Assembly: GCA_030636065.1 (NCBI GenBank)
Contig: DAOVXR010000107.1
Span: 1-6,385 of the forward strand
Direction: 5' to 3'
Source: Sedimentisphaerales bacterium
GTDB lineage: Bacteria > Planctomycetota > Phycisphaerae > Sedimentisphaerales > SM23-30
Length of the DNA stretch: 6,385 nt
Shown piece after piece: positions 1 to 4,530 of the stretch. A program made the position numbers and the translations under genes. Each line of letters begins with the position of its first letter. Within the stretch, counting starts at the first letter, position 1. A model generated the notes under the pieces. It had not been told where the DNA came from. It searched no databases and worked only from the letters and a program-made list of their open reading frames with translations.

Positions 1-442
1 TAGTCTGTTTTCGTTCAAATTCGTCTTGGGTGCCGTTGTACTTTTTCACTTTTTGTTCGATTTCGAGGCTTAATCGCACCTTTTTGAGGGAAAGTTGCCC
101 TATTTCCGGATCTCGTTCCATTTGGCGCATAACCGGCCCATACAGTCTCATCATAGCAAACATTTTGCGGCGATACTCTTCTAAGTCGTTTTCATTAAGG
201 GCTTTAAGGGTTTCGGCCAGTCTCGGCTCGTACTGTTGCAAAAACTGCATCAACTCAACAGGGTCCACCCTGCCGAACCGTCCCCCACCTTGCCCAAAAC
301 CCCTACCTTGACCATCGCGTGGGCCTCTGCCCCAGCCTCTGCCGTCGCCGCGTCCGGGTCCCGGCTGGGCCGACACTGTTTGAGAAATGAGCAGTCCCAG
401 CACAACAACCGCCAGTAAAATAGTGAGTGTCTTTTTCATCAT
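1..442 (-). CDS. Secreted protein with Gly/Arg-rich head and helical tail (3' end missing)
   Basis: This minus-strand reading frame is open from 442 to the left edge (147 codons, no stop seen), so the C-terminus lies outside the window. Residues 1-25 form a signal peptide: MMKK, a Leu/Val-rich core, then VSA before Gln26, so the product is predicted to be exported. Residues 26-58 are rich in Gly, Arg and Gln (GRGDGRGWGRG-type). From residue 59 the protein becomes charged and helical (VDPVELMQFLQQYEPRLAETLKAL), ending in a Lys/Glu-rich stretch. An AAGGAG ribosome site (447-452 on the complement) lies 4 bases from the first ATG and 7 from the second, so the start at 439 is at least as likely. 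It follows the 488-976 gene by 45 bases and shares its signal plus GRG head, so the two are probably co-transcribed and related at the N-terminus. I do not recognise the family. A small periplasmic helical protein of the Spy/CpxP kind is possible, but no diagnostic motif is seen. Confidence 0.8.
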   Translation of the reverse strand, partial: MMKKTLTILLAVVVLGLLISQTVSAQPGPGRGDGRGWGRGPRDGQGRGFGQGGGRFGRVDPVELMQFLQQYEPRLAETLKALNENDLEEYRRKMFAMMRLYGPVMRQMERDPEIGQLSLKKVRLSLEIEQKVKKYNGTQDEFERKQT

Positions 443-487
443 TTGTCTCCTTTCAGAGTTTTAAAGCCTTTCCTATACTTTACTTAT

Positions 488-976
488 TCATCTTACCTTG
501 TTTTCCAGTGGTCCCTGCCAACGTCCTCGGCCCTGGCCACGCATACCGCGACCCATACCTCTACCGCCGCGATCCATCATAGCCTGACCACATCCACGTC
601 CACGGCCTTGACCCATTCCACGACCCATGCCGCGACCCCAACCTTGACCTTGGCCACGCATACCGCGACCCATACCTCTACCGCCACGATCCATCATAGC
701 CTGACCACGTCCACGACCCCGGCCCATACCGCGACCCCAACCTTGGCCACGCATACCGCGACCCATACCTCTACCGCCGCGATCCATCATAGCTTGGCCA
801 TGTCCACGGCCCTGGTCCATACCACGACCCCAAGCGAAGTCCCGGCCACGGCCGGGACCCATGCCTCGGCCCCAAGCGGGGCCGTCCTCGTCGCCCCATG
901 CCTGTGCGTCGGCAGTCGTGCCGTTAAGCAACACAAGAGTAAGTACGATAGTAATTTGGGTTAATAAAGTTTTCAT
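488..976 (-). CDS. Secreted Gly/Arg/Met-rich repeat protein
   Basis: A 162-residue protein of unknown function. The start at 976 is chosen because AAGGAG (984-989 on the complement) sits 7 bases upstream and a signal peptide follows at once (MKTLLTQ, a hydrophobic core, ADA before Gln25). The frame stays open further upstream, but that part lacks a ribosome site. After residue 25 the mature protein is almost wholly Gly, Arg, Met, Gln and Trp. A 20-residue unit containing QAMMDRGGRGMGRGMRGQ occurs three times, at residues 60-79, 91-110 and 130-149, joined by WGRGMGRG-type linkers. The mature chain is strongly basic, probably disordered, and unusually rich in Met. Binding to an acidic polymer, or to a soft metal through Met, is conceivable but is only inference. 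The gene overlaps the 3' end of the anti-sigma-like gene by 53 bases and precedes another GRG-headed secreted protein. The opposite strand has a Thr/His-rich open frame that is a shadow of this composition. Confidence 0.75.
   Translation of the reverse strand: MKTLLTQITIVLTLVLLNGTTADAQAWGDEDGPAWGRGMGPGRGRDFAWGRGMDQGRGHGQAMMDRGGRGMGRGMRGQGWGRGMGRGRGRGQAMMDRGGRGMGRGMRGQGQGWGRGMGRGMGQGRGRGCGQAMMDRGGRGMGRGMRGQGRGRWQGPLENKVR
530..799 (-). repeat. Three near-identical 60-bp coding repeats
   Basis: Three copies lie at 740-799, 647-706 and 530-589 inside the Gly/Arg/Met-rich gene. Start-to-start distances are 93 and 117 bases. The copies differ at only one or two positions over about 55 bases, including silent sites, so they reflect recent duplication or gene conversion rather than protein-level selection alone. 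All spacings are multiples of three, so copy-number change would keep the frame. Confidence 0.85.
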
Positions 977-1466
977 AATTGTGCTCCTTTCCAAGAATGT
1001 TGTCCTGCTGTTCCTCAGTATTATCCCACAAGGGTAATACCTCGATAAGGGCCAGGACATCAATGGTTTCTTCATCAATATCATTCTGTTTCAAAGCCAG
1101 GTCCCACAAAACCATCTCGTCAGCAAACGGAGCAAGTTCGTTCCGGGCTGACTGAACGATCTGCTCCTCAATAAGATGCTGCCTGTTCCAACCCTGCCAA
1201 ATCACCAAAAAGGCAATCATAATCGCGGCAGCAACCGGCACCAAACGCCGAGCATAGAAAGTTATCGTGCGAGAAGGCACAGACGACAGATTCGCTCTGA
1301 TCGCCTGTTCAATATCAGCCCGCGTCTTTGGCGGTAAGTGAGGCTCGTCCATTTGCTGTAACAACCGGTCGGCCCGGTGGATTTCTTCAGCAGTACGCTC
1401 AGCATCCCGCGAACTAACGCCCGTTTCCTGAAGCAGTTTTTCAATTTTGTTGTCAGGTGTTTTCAT
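924..1466 (-). CDS. Membrane-anchored anti-sigma-factor-like protein
   Basis: A 180-residue protein. Residues 1-66 are soluble and charged, with predicted helices (NKIEKLLQETG, RTAEEIHRADRLLQQMDEP, PPKTRADIEQAIRANL). A single membrane segment spans about residues 74-92 (LVPVAAAIMIAFLVIW), after Arg73-Arg74. The remaining, probably external, part is acidic and helical (EEQIVQSARNELAPFADEMVLWDLALKQ). This layout of cytoplasmic helical head, one membrane helix and external tail is that of many anti-sigma factors, but no zinc-binding HxxxCxxC motif is present and no sigma factor gene is next to it. The role is therefore a topology-based guess. The start at 1466 is the first ATG after an in-frame stop region, with a weak GAG-containing leader. 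The last 17 codons overlap the ribosome site and signal-peptide codons of the next gene, which suggests translational coupling or a C-terminus extended by a lost stop. It is probably the first gene of a three-gene operon. Confidence 0.7.
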   Translation of the reverse strand: MKTPDNKIEKLLQETGVSSRDAERTAEEIHRADRLLQQMDEPHLPPKTRADIEQAIRANLSSVPSRTITFYARRLVPVAAAIMIAFLVIWQGWNRQHLIEEQIVQSARNELAPFADEMVLWDLALKQNDIDEETIDVLALIEVLPLWDNTEEQQDNILGKEHNYENFINPNYYRTYSCVA

Positions 1467-1642
1467 TTTTCTATCGCTCTAATTGTGAGTTCATTTTCAT
1501 AATTCGGTTACTCTAATGTGTACAACGACGTTCAGGGTGGAATATTGCGGAAAAAGAAGGCCGACGTTGAAAAGTTTTTTGGTTGCTCGATTTCGGAGTA
1601 TGGGGAATAACGATAACTCTTTTGGTACCAAAGGGATAGGAT

Positions 1643-1765
1643 AGAAGAGAGAAAAGAGAAGAGATGAACGTCGAACATTCAATCCGCCTATGGCGGAAAA
1701 TGAAGAATTAAGAAATCACAGGAGGAATCAATAACGAAATCCCAATGACGAATAATAGAAAGCCG
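1643..1765 (+). repeat. Composite dispersed repeat, copy 1
   Basis: A purine-rich lead (AGAGAGAAAAGAGAAG) is followed by TGAACGTCGAAC, the palindrome TCCGCC-TAT-GGCGGA, AAGAAATC, GAGGAATCAAT, AATGACGAATAA and GAAAGCCG. The same order of elements recurs at 4973-5084 with moderate divergence and small indels. I see no protein in it. The origin could be a non-autonomous element or a decayed intergenic repeat unit. Confidence 0.65.
1683..1697. repeat. 15-bp palindrome, TCCGCC stem, TAT loop
   Basis: A perfect 6-bp stem, TCCGCC/GGCGGA, with a TAT loop. Perfect copies with other loops occur at 3079-3093 and 5007-5021, and damaged copies at about 3210-3221 and 4555-4569. It lies inside the composite repeat. 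Confidence 0.8.
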
Positions 1766-1772
1766 CCATCGC

Positions 1773-1788
1773 CTGTCCTGCTGGACAG
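1773..1788. repeat. Inverted repeat CTGTCC-TGCT-GGACAG
   Basis: A perfect 6-bp stem with a 4-base loop, 34 bases beyond the stop of the 1822-2847 gene on the minus strand. It could end that transcript, but no T-run follows in the minus direction, so an intrinsic terminator is not supported. It may be another dispersed palindrome. Confidence 0.5.
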
Positions 1789-1821
1789 ACGCTGCCACCC
1801 GGCGCTTGACCCCCTTAATTC

Positions 1822-2847
1822 TTAATTCTTTAACTTCGAGTGGGGCATCCGGCGTAGTCGGCTTTGTGCAAGCCGCCATGACTTAAGCGCAACTATAATT
1901 ACGATAATCCAATAAGGAATTACCACAATAGGAACCAGCCAAAATTGCATAGGATTATTTTCAGGCAGAGCATTGGCTATGGCAATCACAACAGCTCCTC
2001 CAATTACGATCGCTGCTGCAGTAATTATAAAAATCCCTGCTGTGACAACAACATCGATCAGTAGGTACTTCGTAAGAATCTTTGGAATGTTTGCTGAAGT
2101 AGTCATATTACACTGTGTTTCTTGCCGTTGTTCTAAGAAGGATTTCTTCTTGTTCGCAGCGTACCCAAACAAAAAGGCCAAGGGCCAAGCCAAAAACGCC
2201 GGCCACGGAAAAGTAAACAGCGACAGGATTCGAGGCCCATTGTATGTGGCAAGTAGCTCGCCCTGAACAGAATGTCGCTCTAGGTGATTGTCTTTTCGAA
2301 CGAGGCGTGAGCCATTCATGCATGTAAACTCACTGCGTTTGTAGGACTTACTGAATATGTATTCCCCAGCCACTGCCGCTCTATTCGGCACGCTTACGTC
2401 CTGGCGGCCAAGGACAAAAACGGGCTGCCCTTCTTCGTCTAATCGCCAATTTCTGGAACTATCGAATTCTCCTTCATCTTTTTCCAACAGATTCCATGAG
2501 ACGTCATAGATATACAGCCAATGTTGCGTTCGAAAAAATATGCGTCCATTATGATCGACGGCAAGCCCCGTATCTTTTGCATTGCCGAACGGATAGGGAT
2601 ATGAGGCGAGAAACTTACCACTTTCGTTGTAGCAGAGAACCCTGGAATAGAATTCGATATCTACAAACACCTTACCATCTGGGCTTTGTACAAAATCATC
2701 GAAGCCTGACCATGGTAAGGGAAGCCACGAAGGACTACCCAGAAACGTGATACATATCCCAGAGAGAAAAGAGGCAAAACAACCCACCATCCAGATAATA
2801 ACCATTATGATAAACCCACGAAAGATTTTTTCTTTCCATGTTTTCAT
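1822..2847 (-). CDS. Membrane protein with propeller-like external region, function unknown
   Basis: A 341-residue protein from ATG at 2847. The frame can be extended to a TTG at 2886, but that has no ribosome site and overlaps a repeat-like spacer. One N-terminal membrane helix (about residues 10-35) is followed by a soluble region of about 170 residues. That region holds strand-rich blocks of the pattern SPDGKVFVD...SGKFLASYPYP, DHNGRIFFRT...LYIYD and DEEGQPVFVLG, which recall NHL or beta-propeller repeats. There are too few blocks for a full propeller by eye. Hydrophobic segments at about 207-229, 262-293 and 302-321 end the protein, and the tail is basic (LKSWRLAQSRLRR). The external part would therefore be held between membrane anchors. 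It is separated from its neighbours by long gaps and is probably transcribed alone. The last codons (SKLKN) fall in AT-rich repeat-like sequence, so the natural C-terminus may have been altered. I do not recognise the family. Confidence 0.75.
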   Translation of the reverse strand: MKTWKEKIFRGFIIMVIIWMVGCFASFLSGICITFLGSPSWLPLPWSGFDDFVQSPDGKVFVDIEFYSRVLCYNESGKFLASYPYPFGNAKDTGLAVDHNGRIFFRTQHWLYIYDVSWNLLEKDEGEFDSSRNWRLDEEGQPVFVLGRQDVSVPNRAAVAGEYIFSKSYKRSEFTCMNGSRLVRKDNHLERHSVQGELLATYNGPRILSLFTFPWPAFLAWPLAFLFGYAANKKKSFLEQRQETQCNMTTSANIPKILTKYLLIDVVVTAGIFIITAAAIVIGGAVVIAIANALPENNPMQFWLVPIVVIPYWIIVIIVALKSWRLAQSRLRRMPHSKLKN

Positions 2848-3078
2848 TTTTTTATCTGCCTGACTATCAATCCAATGAAAATGCAAGTGTCGGGGGAAGA
2901 AAAGGGGTCAGGCTTTTGATTTGGGTGTTCCTAATCTGGGCCATGTACCCTTTCGCTTGCAACCCTGCTTTAGTTCTGCTGCAACCGCCTTACTTATACT
3001 GTAAATACTGCCTATGTACAGGTTCTCACTAAACCAACGGTTGCCAACTCCACACCGGGTAAGCGTTCGCGCTTTTTA

Positions 3079-3093
3079 TCCGCCTGTGGCGGA
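3079..3093. repeat. 15-bp palindrome, TCCGCC stem, TGT loop
   Basis: A perfect TCCGCC/GGCGGA stem with loop TGT. It belongs to the same family as 1683-1697 and 5007-5021 and stands 9 bases before a three-hairpin cluster. Confidence 0.8.
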
Positions 3094-3102
3094 CTTTCTT
3101 TC

Positions 3103-3183
3103 GCCCTTTCAGGGCTTGAAATGTTTGTTCGCTTCGCCACCCAGGGCGTTGCCCTGGGCTATTCTATTTTGCCCTTTCAGGGC
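3103..3183. repeat. REP-like cluster of three hairpins (variant A)
   Basis: Three perfect hairpins: GCCCT-TTC-AGGGC (3103-3115), CCCAGGGC-GTT-GCCCTGGG (3140-3158) and GCCCT-TTC-AGGGC (3171-3183). Order, stem lengths (5, 8, 5) and the 12-base gap between the second and third match the hairpin arrays around the transposase at 3725-4183, although the stem bases differ. The part from 3140 aligns with that array through CCCAG...CTGGGCTA and a TAT-containing linker. It is probably a REP unit of a related but different lineage. Confidence 0.75.
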
Positions 3184-3208
3184 GAATAAAGAAAAGGACC
3201 CCCCGATC

Positions 3209-3223
3209 CCCGCCTATGCGGAG
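3209..3223. repeat. Damaged copy of the TCCGCC palindrome
   Basis: CCCGCCTATGCGGAG resembles TCCGCC-TAT-GGCGGA with a base lost and a base changed. A 4-bp stem (CCGC/GCGG) remains. It follows the three-hairpin cluster, just as an intact copy precedes it. Confidence 0.45.
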
Positions 3224-3237
3224 ACAAGTTAGACAAC

Positions 3238-3258
3238 ATGGGCTGAAGCCCATCCTAC
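3238..3258 (-). repeat. GTAG-footed REP-like hairpin
   Basis: On the minus strand GTAGG is followed by ATGGGCT-TC-AGCCCAT, a perfect 7-bp stem (3238-3253). A GTAG foot next to an imperfect or perfect hairpin is the classic layout of bacterial REP sequences handled by RAYT proteins. Only one copy is visible here, so family membership is inferred from form. Confidence 0.5.
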
Positions 3259-3381
3259 ATAACTACATAACTTCGGTCGGGACGCCTGCAAGATAATCCG
3301 CCTGAGTGAGTCTGTCAAGGGTACCATAAGGGAATCCGTCGGCAGAAACCATCCACCTTAAAGACATAGTTTAGTGTTGAG

Positions 3382-3397
3382 TTTGCCGGTAGGCAAA
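3382..3397. repeat. Inverted repeat TTTGCC-GGTA-GGCAAA
   Basis: A perfect 6-bp stem with a GGTA loop, followed directly by the short palindrome GATATAATATC. There is no T-run and no adjacent gene end. The role is unknown. Confidence 0.4.
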
Positions 3398-3492
3398 GAT
3401 ATAATATCAACAGGGGAAAATTAAAGGTGTCCGGGAAATTTTTGGGTTGGAACGATTGAAAGAAAATTTATACGAATTGTCAACCATGAACG

Positions 3493-3700
3493 GATGAAAA
3501 ATATGTTTGGGGTTGATTATATTGCCCCGTTGGGGCGTTTATTGTTTTGAATTGGTCCCAGCCCGTTGGGCTGGGTTAAGGTATATTGGCCCGTTGGGCT
3601 GGGTTAAGGTATATTGGCCCGTTGGGCCGGAATTCATGGGAGACATTGGTCCCAGCCCGTTGGGCTGGGCTAAGGTATATTGGCCCGTTGGGGCCGGAAT
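3493..3700 (+). repeat. Upstream REP-like hairpin array of the transposase
   Basis: The array begins with GATGAAAAATATGTTTGGG, which copies the last codons of the transposase gene. Hairpins then follow: GCCCC-GTT-GGGGC (3524-3536), CCCAGCCC-GTT-GGGCTGGG (3557-3575), a hybrid GCCC-GTT-GGGC (3589-3599), GGCCC-GTT-GGGCC (3616-3628), CCCAGCCC-GTT-GGGCTGGG again (3651-3669), and GGCCC-GTT with GGGGCC, one G extra (3682-3695). Linkers are also repeated: TTAAGGTATATT or CTAAGGTATATT between hairpins, and GGAATTCATGGG after the third. The loop GTT is constant while the stems vary. The left part up to 3640 is duplicated downstream of the gene at 4160-4285. Confidence 0.85.
3562..3617 (+). repeat. Two tandem 28-bp units inside the REP array
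   Basis: A unit starting CCCGTTGGGCTGGG and ending GGTATATTGG occurs twice back to back without a mismatch (3562-3589, 3590-3617). It explains the hybrid hairpin at 3589-3599: a slippage or unequal-exchange duplication joined half of one hairpin to half of the next. Confidence 0.85.
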
Positions 3701-3724
3701 CTGTAAGGGCAGGATAATATAATT

Positions 3725-4183
3725 ATGCCGCAATCATTAACACAAGTTTATCTGCATATAATTTTCAGTACAAAAAAACGGTATCCGTTTATCGAAGAGG
3801 CTGTCGAGTCGGAATTGTTCGCTTATATCGGCGACACAATAAAAAGGGTCGGAGGTATGCCGTTTTTAATTAATGGCGTTCCCGACCATATCCATATATT
3901 ATCATCTCTGCCGCGAACGATTATGTTGTCAAAATATATTGAAGAGATTAAACGGAATAGTAGTCGTTGGATAAAAACAAAAGGCAAAAGTCTGGAATAT
4001 GAGAAATTTGCATGGCAAAACGGTTATGGTGCTTTTTCAGTCAGCAGTTCCAGAAAAGATAATGTTATAAGATATATAAAGGAACAGAAAAAACATCACA
4101 GAACAGTTACATTCCAGGAAGAATATGTCGCTTTTCTGAAAAAATATAATGTCGAATATGATGAAAAATATGTTTGGGATTGA
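3725..4183 (+). CDS. IS200/REP-associated tyrosine (HUH, Y1) transposase
   Basis: A 152-residue single-domain Y1 transposase of the IS200/IS605 TnpA superfamily (Pfam Y1_Tnp type), full length for the family. These enzymes nick and rejoin single-stranded DNA at sites next to hairpins. The metal-binding HUH motif is His55-Ile-His57 in GVPDHIHIL. The nucleophile is most likely Tyr117 in YIKEQ, whose Tyr and Gln four residues later match the YxxxQ helix of this family. The conserved blocks SLTQVYLHIIFSTKKRYPFI at the start, WQNGYGAFSVS (98-107) and FQEEYVAFLKKYNVEYDEKYVWD at the end are intact, so the enzyme should be active. AGGA (3711-3714) lies 10 bases before the ATG. No TnpB partner follows. 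Hairpin arrays on both sides (3493-3700, 4160-4330) and the presence of dispersed relatives favour a REP-associated (RAYT) protein over a simple IS200 insertion. The two cannot be fully separated from one copy. Confidence 0.92.
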   Translation: MPQSLTQVYLHIIFSTKKRYPFIEEAVESELFAYIGDTIKRVGGMPFLINGVPDHIHILSSLPRTIMLSKYIEEIKRNSSRWIKTKGKSLEYEKFAWQNGYGAFSVSSSRKDNVIRYIKEQKKHHRTVTFQEEYVAFLKKYNVEYDEKYVWD

Positions 4184-4330
4184 TTATGTTGCCCCTTTGG
4201 GGCGTTTATTGTTTTGAGAAAATATTGGTCCCAGCCCGTTGGGCTGGGCTAAGGTATATTGGCCCGTTGGGCCGGAATTTATGGGCAAATATTTTGTTCC
4301 CAGTCTGTTGGGACGAAATTCGTGGACTAC
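4160..4330 (+). repeat. Downstream REP-like hairpin array of the transposase
   Basis: Starting within the last eight codons of the transposase, this copy carries GCCCC-TTT-GGGGC (4191-4203), CCCAGCCC-GTT-GGGCTGGG (4230-4248), GGCCC-GTT-GGGCC (4261-4273), the linker GGAATTTATGGG, and a decayed last hairpin TCCCA...TGGGA (4298-4313). It is colinear with 3493-3640. The final piece, CCCAGTCTGTTGGGACG then AAATTCGTGG, looks like the left arm of the 8-bp hairpin fused to the right arm of the next one. Confidence 0.8.
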
Positions 4331-4465
4331 GCGAGGGTATGTTTTATATCGGGGGCTACCAAGAAGCCGTGGACGGTTACATTCTGAGCGTAAAGCGTTA
4401 TCCGCAAAATAGTTGTATAACAACATATCAGGCGATTTCAACCGGGATTGGTACGAACTAAAATG
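4331..4465. other. Spacer with an unassigned 40-codon open frame
   Basis: An ATG at 4339, directly preceded by GAGGG, opens a 40-codon frame to 4461 (MFYIGGYQEAVDGYILSVKRY...). Spacing to the purine stretch is too short for a normal ribosome site and I do not recognise the peptide. It could be the remnant of a gene cut by the REP unit. It is not called as a gene. Confidence 0.3.
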
Positions 4466-4494
4466 TTGACGAATTGTGTTCGTTTGTTTATACT
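4466..4494 (+). promoter_or_regulatory. Sigma70-type promoter for the 4531 gene
   Basis: TTGACG (4466-4471) and TATACT (4489-4494) are separated by exactly 17 bases, each one mismatch from the consensus. Transcription would start near 4501, giving a leader of about 30 bases before the ATG at 4531. A second TATACT (4505-4510) has no matching -35 box. Confidence 0.6.
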
Positions 4495-4520
4495 TAATCC
4501 TGATTATACTATTGTCGAAA

Positions 4521-4526
4521 AAGGTG
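4521..4526 (+). promoter_or_regulatory. Ribosome binding site AAGGTG
   Basis: AAGGTG ends 4 bases (AAGG core 6 bases) before the ATG at 4531. It decides for this start over the internal ATG at 4612, which has only TTTTTCCGCG in front. Confidence 0.55.
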
Positions 4527-4530
4527 TTCT

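Larger units (their letters stand above)
1467..1821. other. Repeat-rich spacer without a gene
   Basis: This 355-base gap separates two minus-strand genes. It should contain the promoter of the 924-1466 operon, but I find no convincing -35/-10 pair. Its right half is a composite repeat (1643-1765) with a 15-base palindrome, followed by a second palindrome (1773-1788). Short open frames here carry no ribosome site or recognisable composition and are not called. Confidence 0.6.
2848..3492. other. Gene-free spacer carrying several hairpin families
   Basis: No credible protein or RNA gene is seen. Reading left to right it holds unremarkable sequence to about 3070, a 15-bp palindrome (3079-3093), a three-hairpin cluster (3103-3183), a damaged palindrome (about 3210-3221), a GTAG-type hairpin (3238-3258), a truncated TCCGCCTGAG fragment near 3297 and a TTTGCC hairpin (3382-3397). 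Small open frames across it are read-throughs of these repeats. Confidence 0.6.
3493..4330 (+). mobile_element. RAYT/IS200-like unit: transposase between REP-like arrays
   Basis: The unit is the transposase gene with its two hairpin arrays. The direct repeat of gene end plus array (3493-3640 and 4160-4285) brackets the gene. This is consistent with the remnant of a neighbouring copy, or with array units that carry the gene's 3' end along. The outer ends are uncertain: on the left, similarity stops sharply at about 3493; on the right, the last recognisable, decayed hairpin ends near 4313, followed by a decayed ATTCGTGG linker. Confidence 0.65.

Noticed and set aside
30..418. Plus-strand open frames at the left edge
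   Set aside because: They lie opposite the minus-strand gene starting at 442, which has AAGGAG, a signal peptide and coherent composition.
443..964. 173-codon plus-strand open frame, rich in Thr, His and Ala
   Set aside because: It is the complement of the Gly/Arg/Met repeat gene. It has no ribosome site, and its composition follows from the antisense of GRG/MGR codons. The minus-strand frame has a ribosome site and signal peptide.
1773..1788. Intrinsic terminator for the 1822-2847 gene
   Set aside because: A good stem, but no T-run follows in the direction of transcription, and similar palindromes are dispersed in this DNA.
1497..1879. Two minus-strand frames of about 60 codons in the repeat-rich spacer
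   Set aside because: They read through the composite repeat and palindromes, lack ribosome sites and show no protein-like composition.
3447..3474. Possible promoter TTGGAA...TATACG upstream of the REP unit
   Set aside because: Both boxes have two mismatches and the transposase start is 250 bases away beyond many hairpins. The match is within what chance gives in AT-rich sequence.
3507..3722. Open frames on both strands across the hairpin array, and the similar one at 4174-4461
   Set aside because: The GCCCGTTGGGC repeats keep several frames open and give PLGW/GPTGQYTLAQPNG repeats. These are translated structural DNA repeats, not genes.
3493..4330. CRISPR array
   Set aside because: The repeats are hairpins with short repeated linkers, not direct repeats with unique spacers of constant length, and no cas gene is near.
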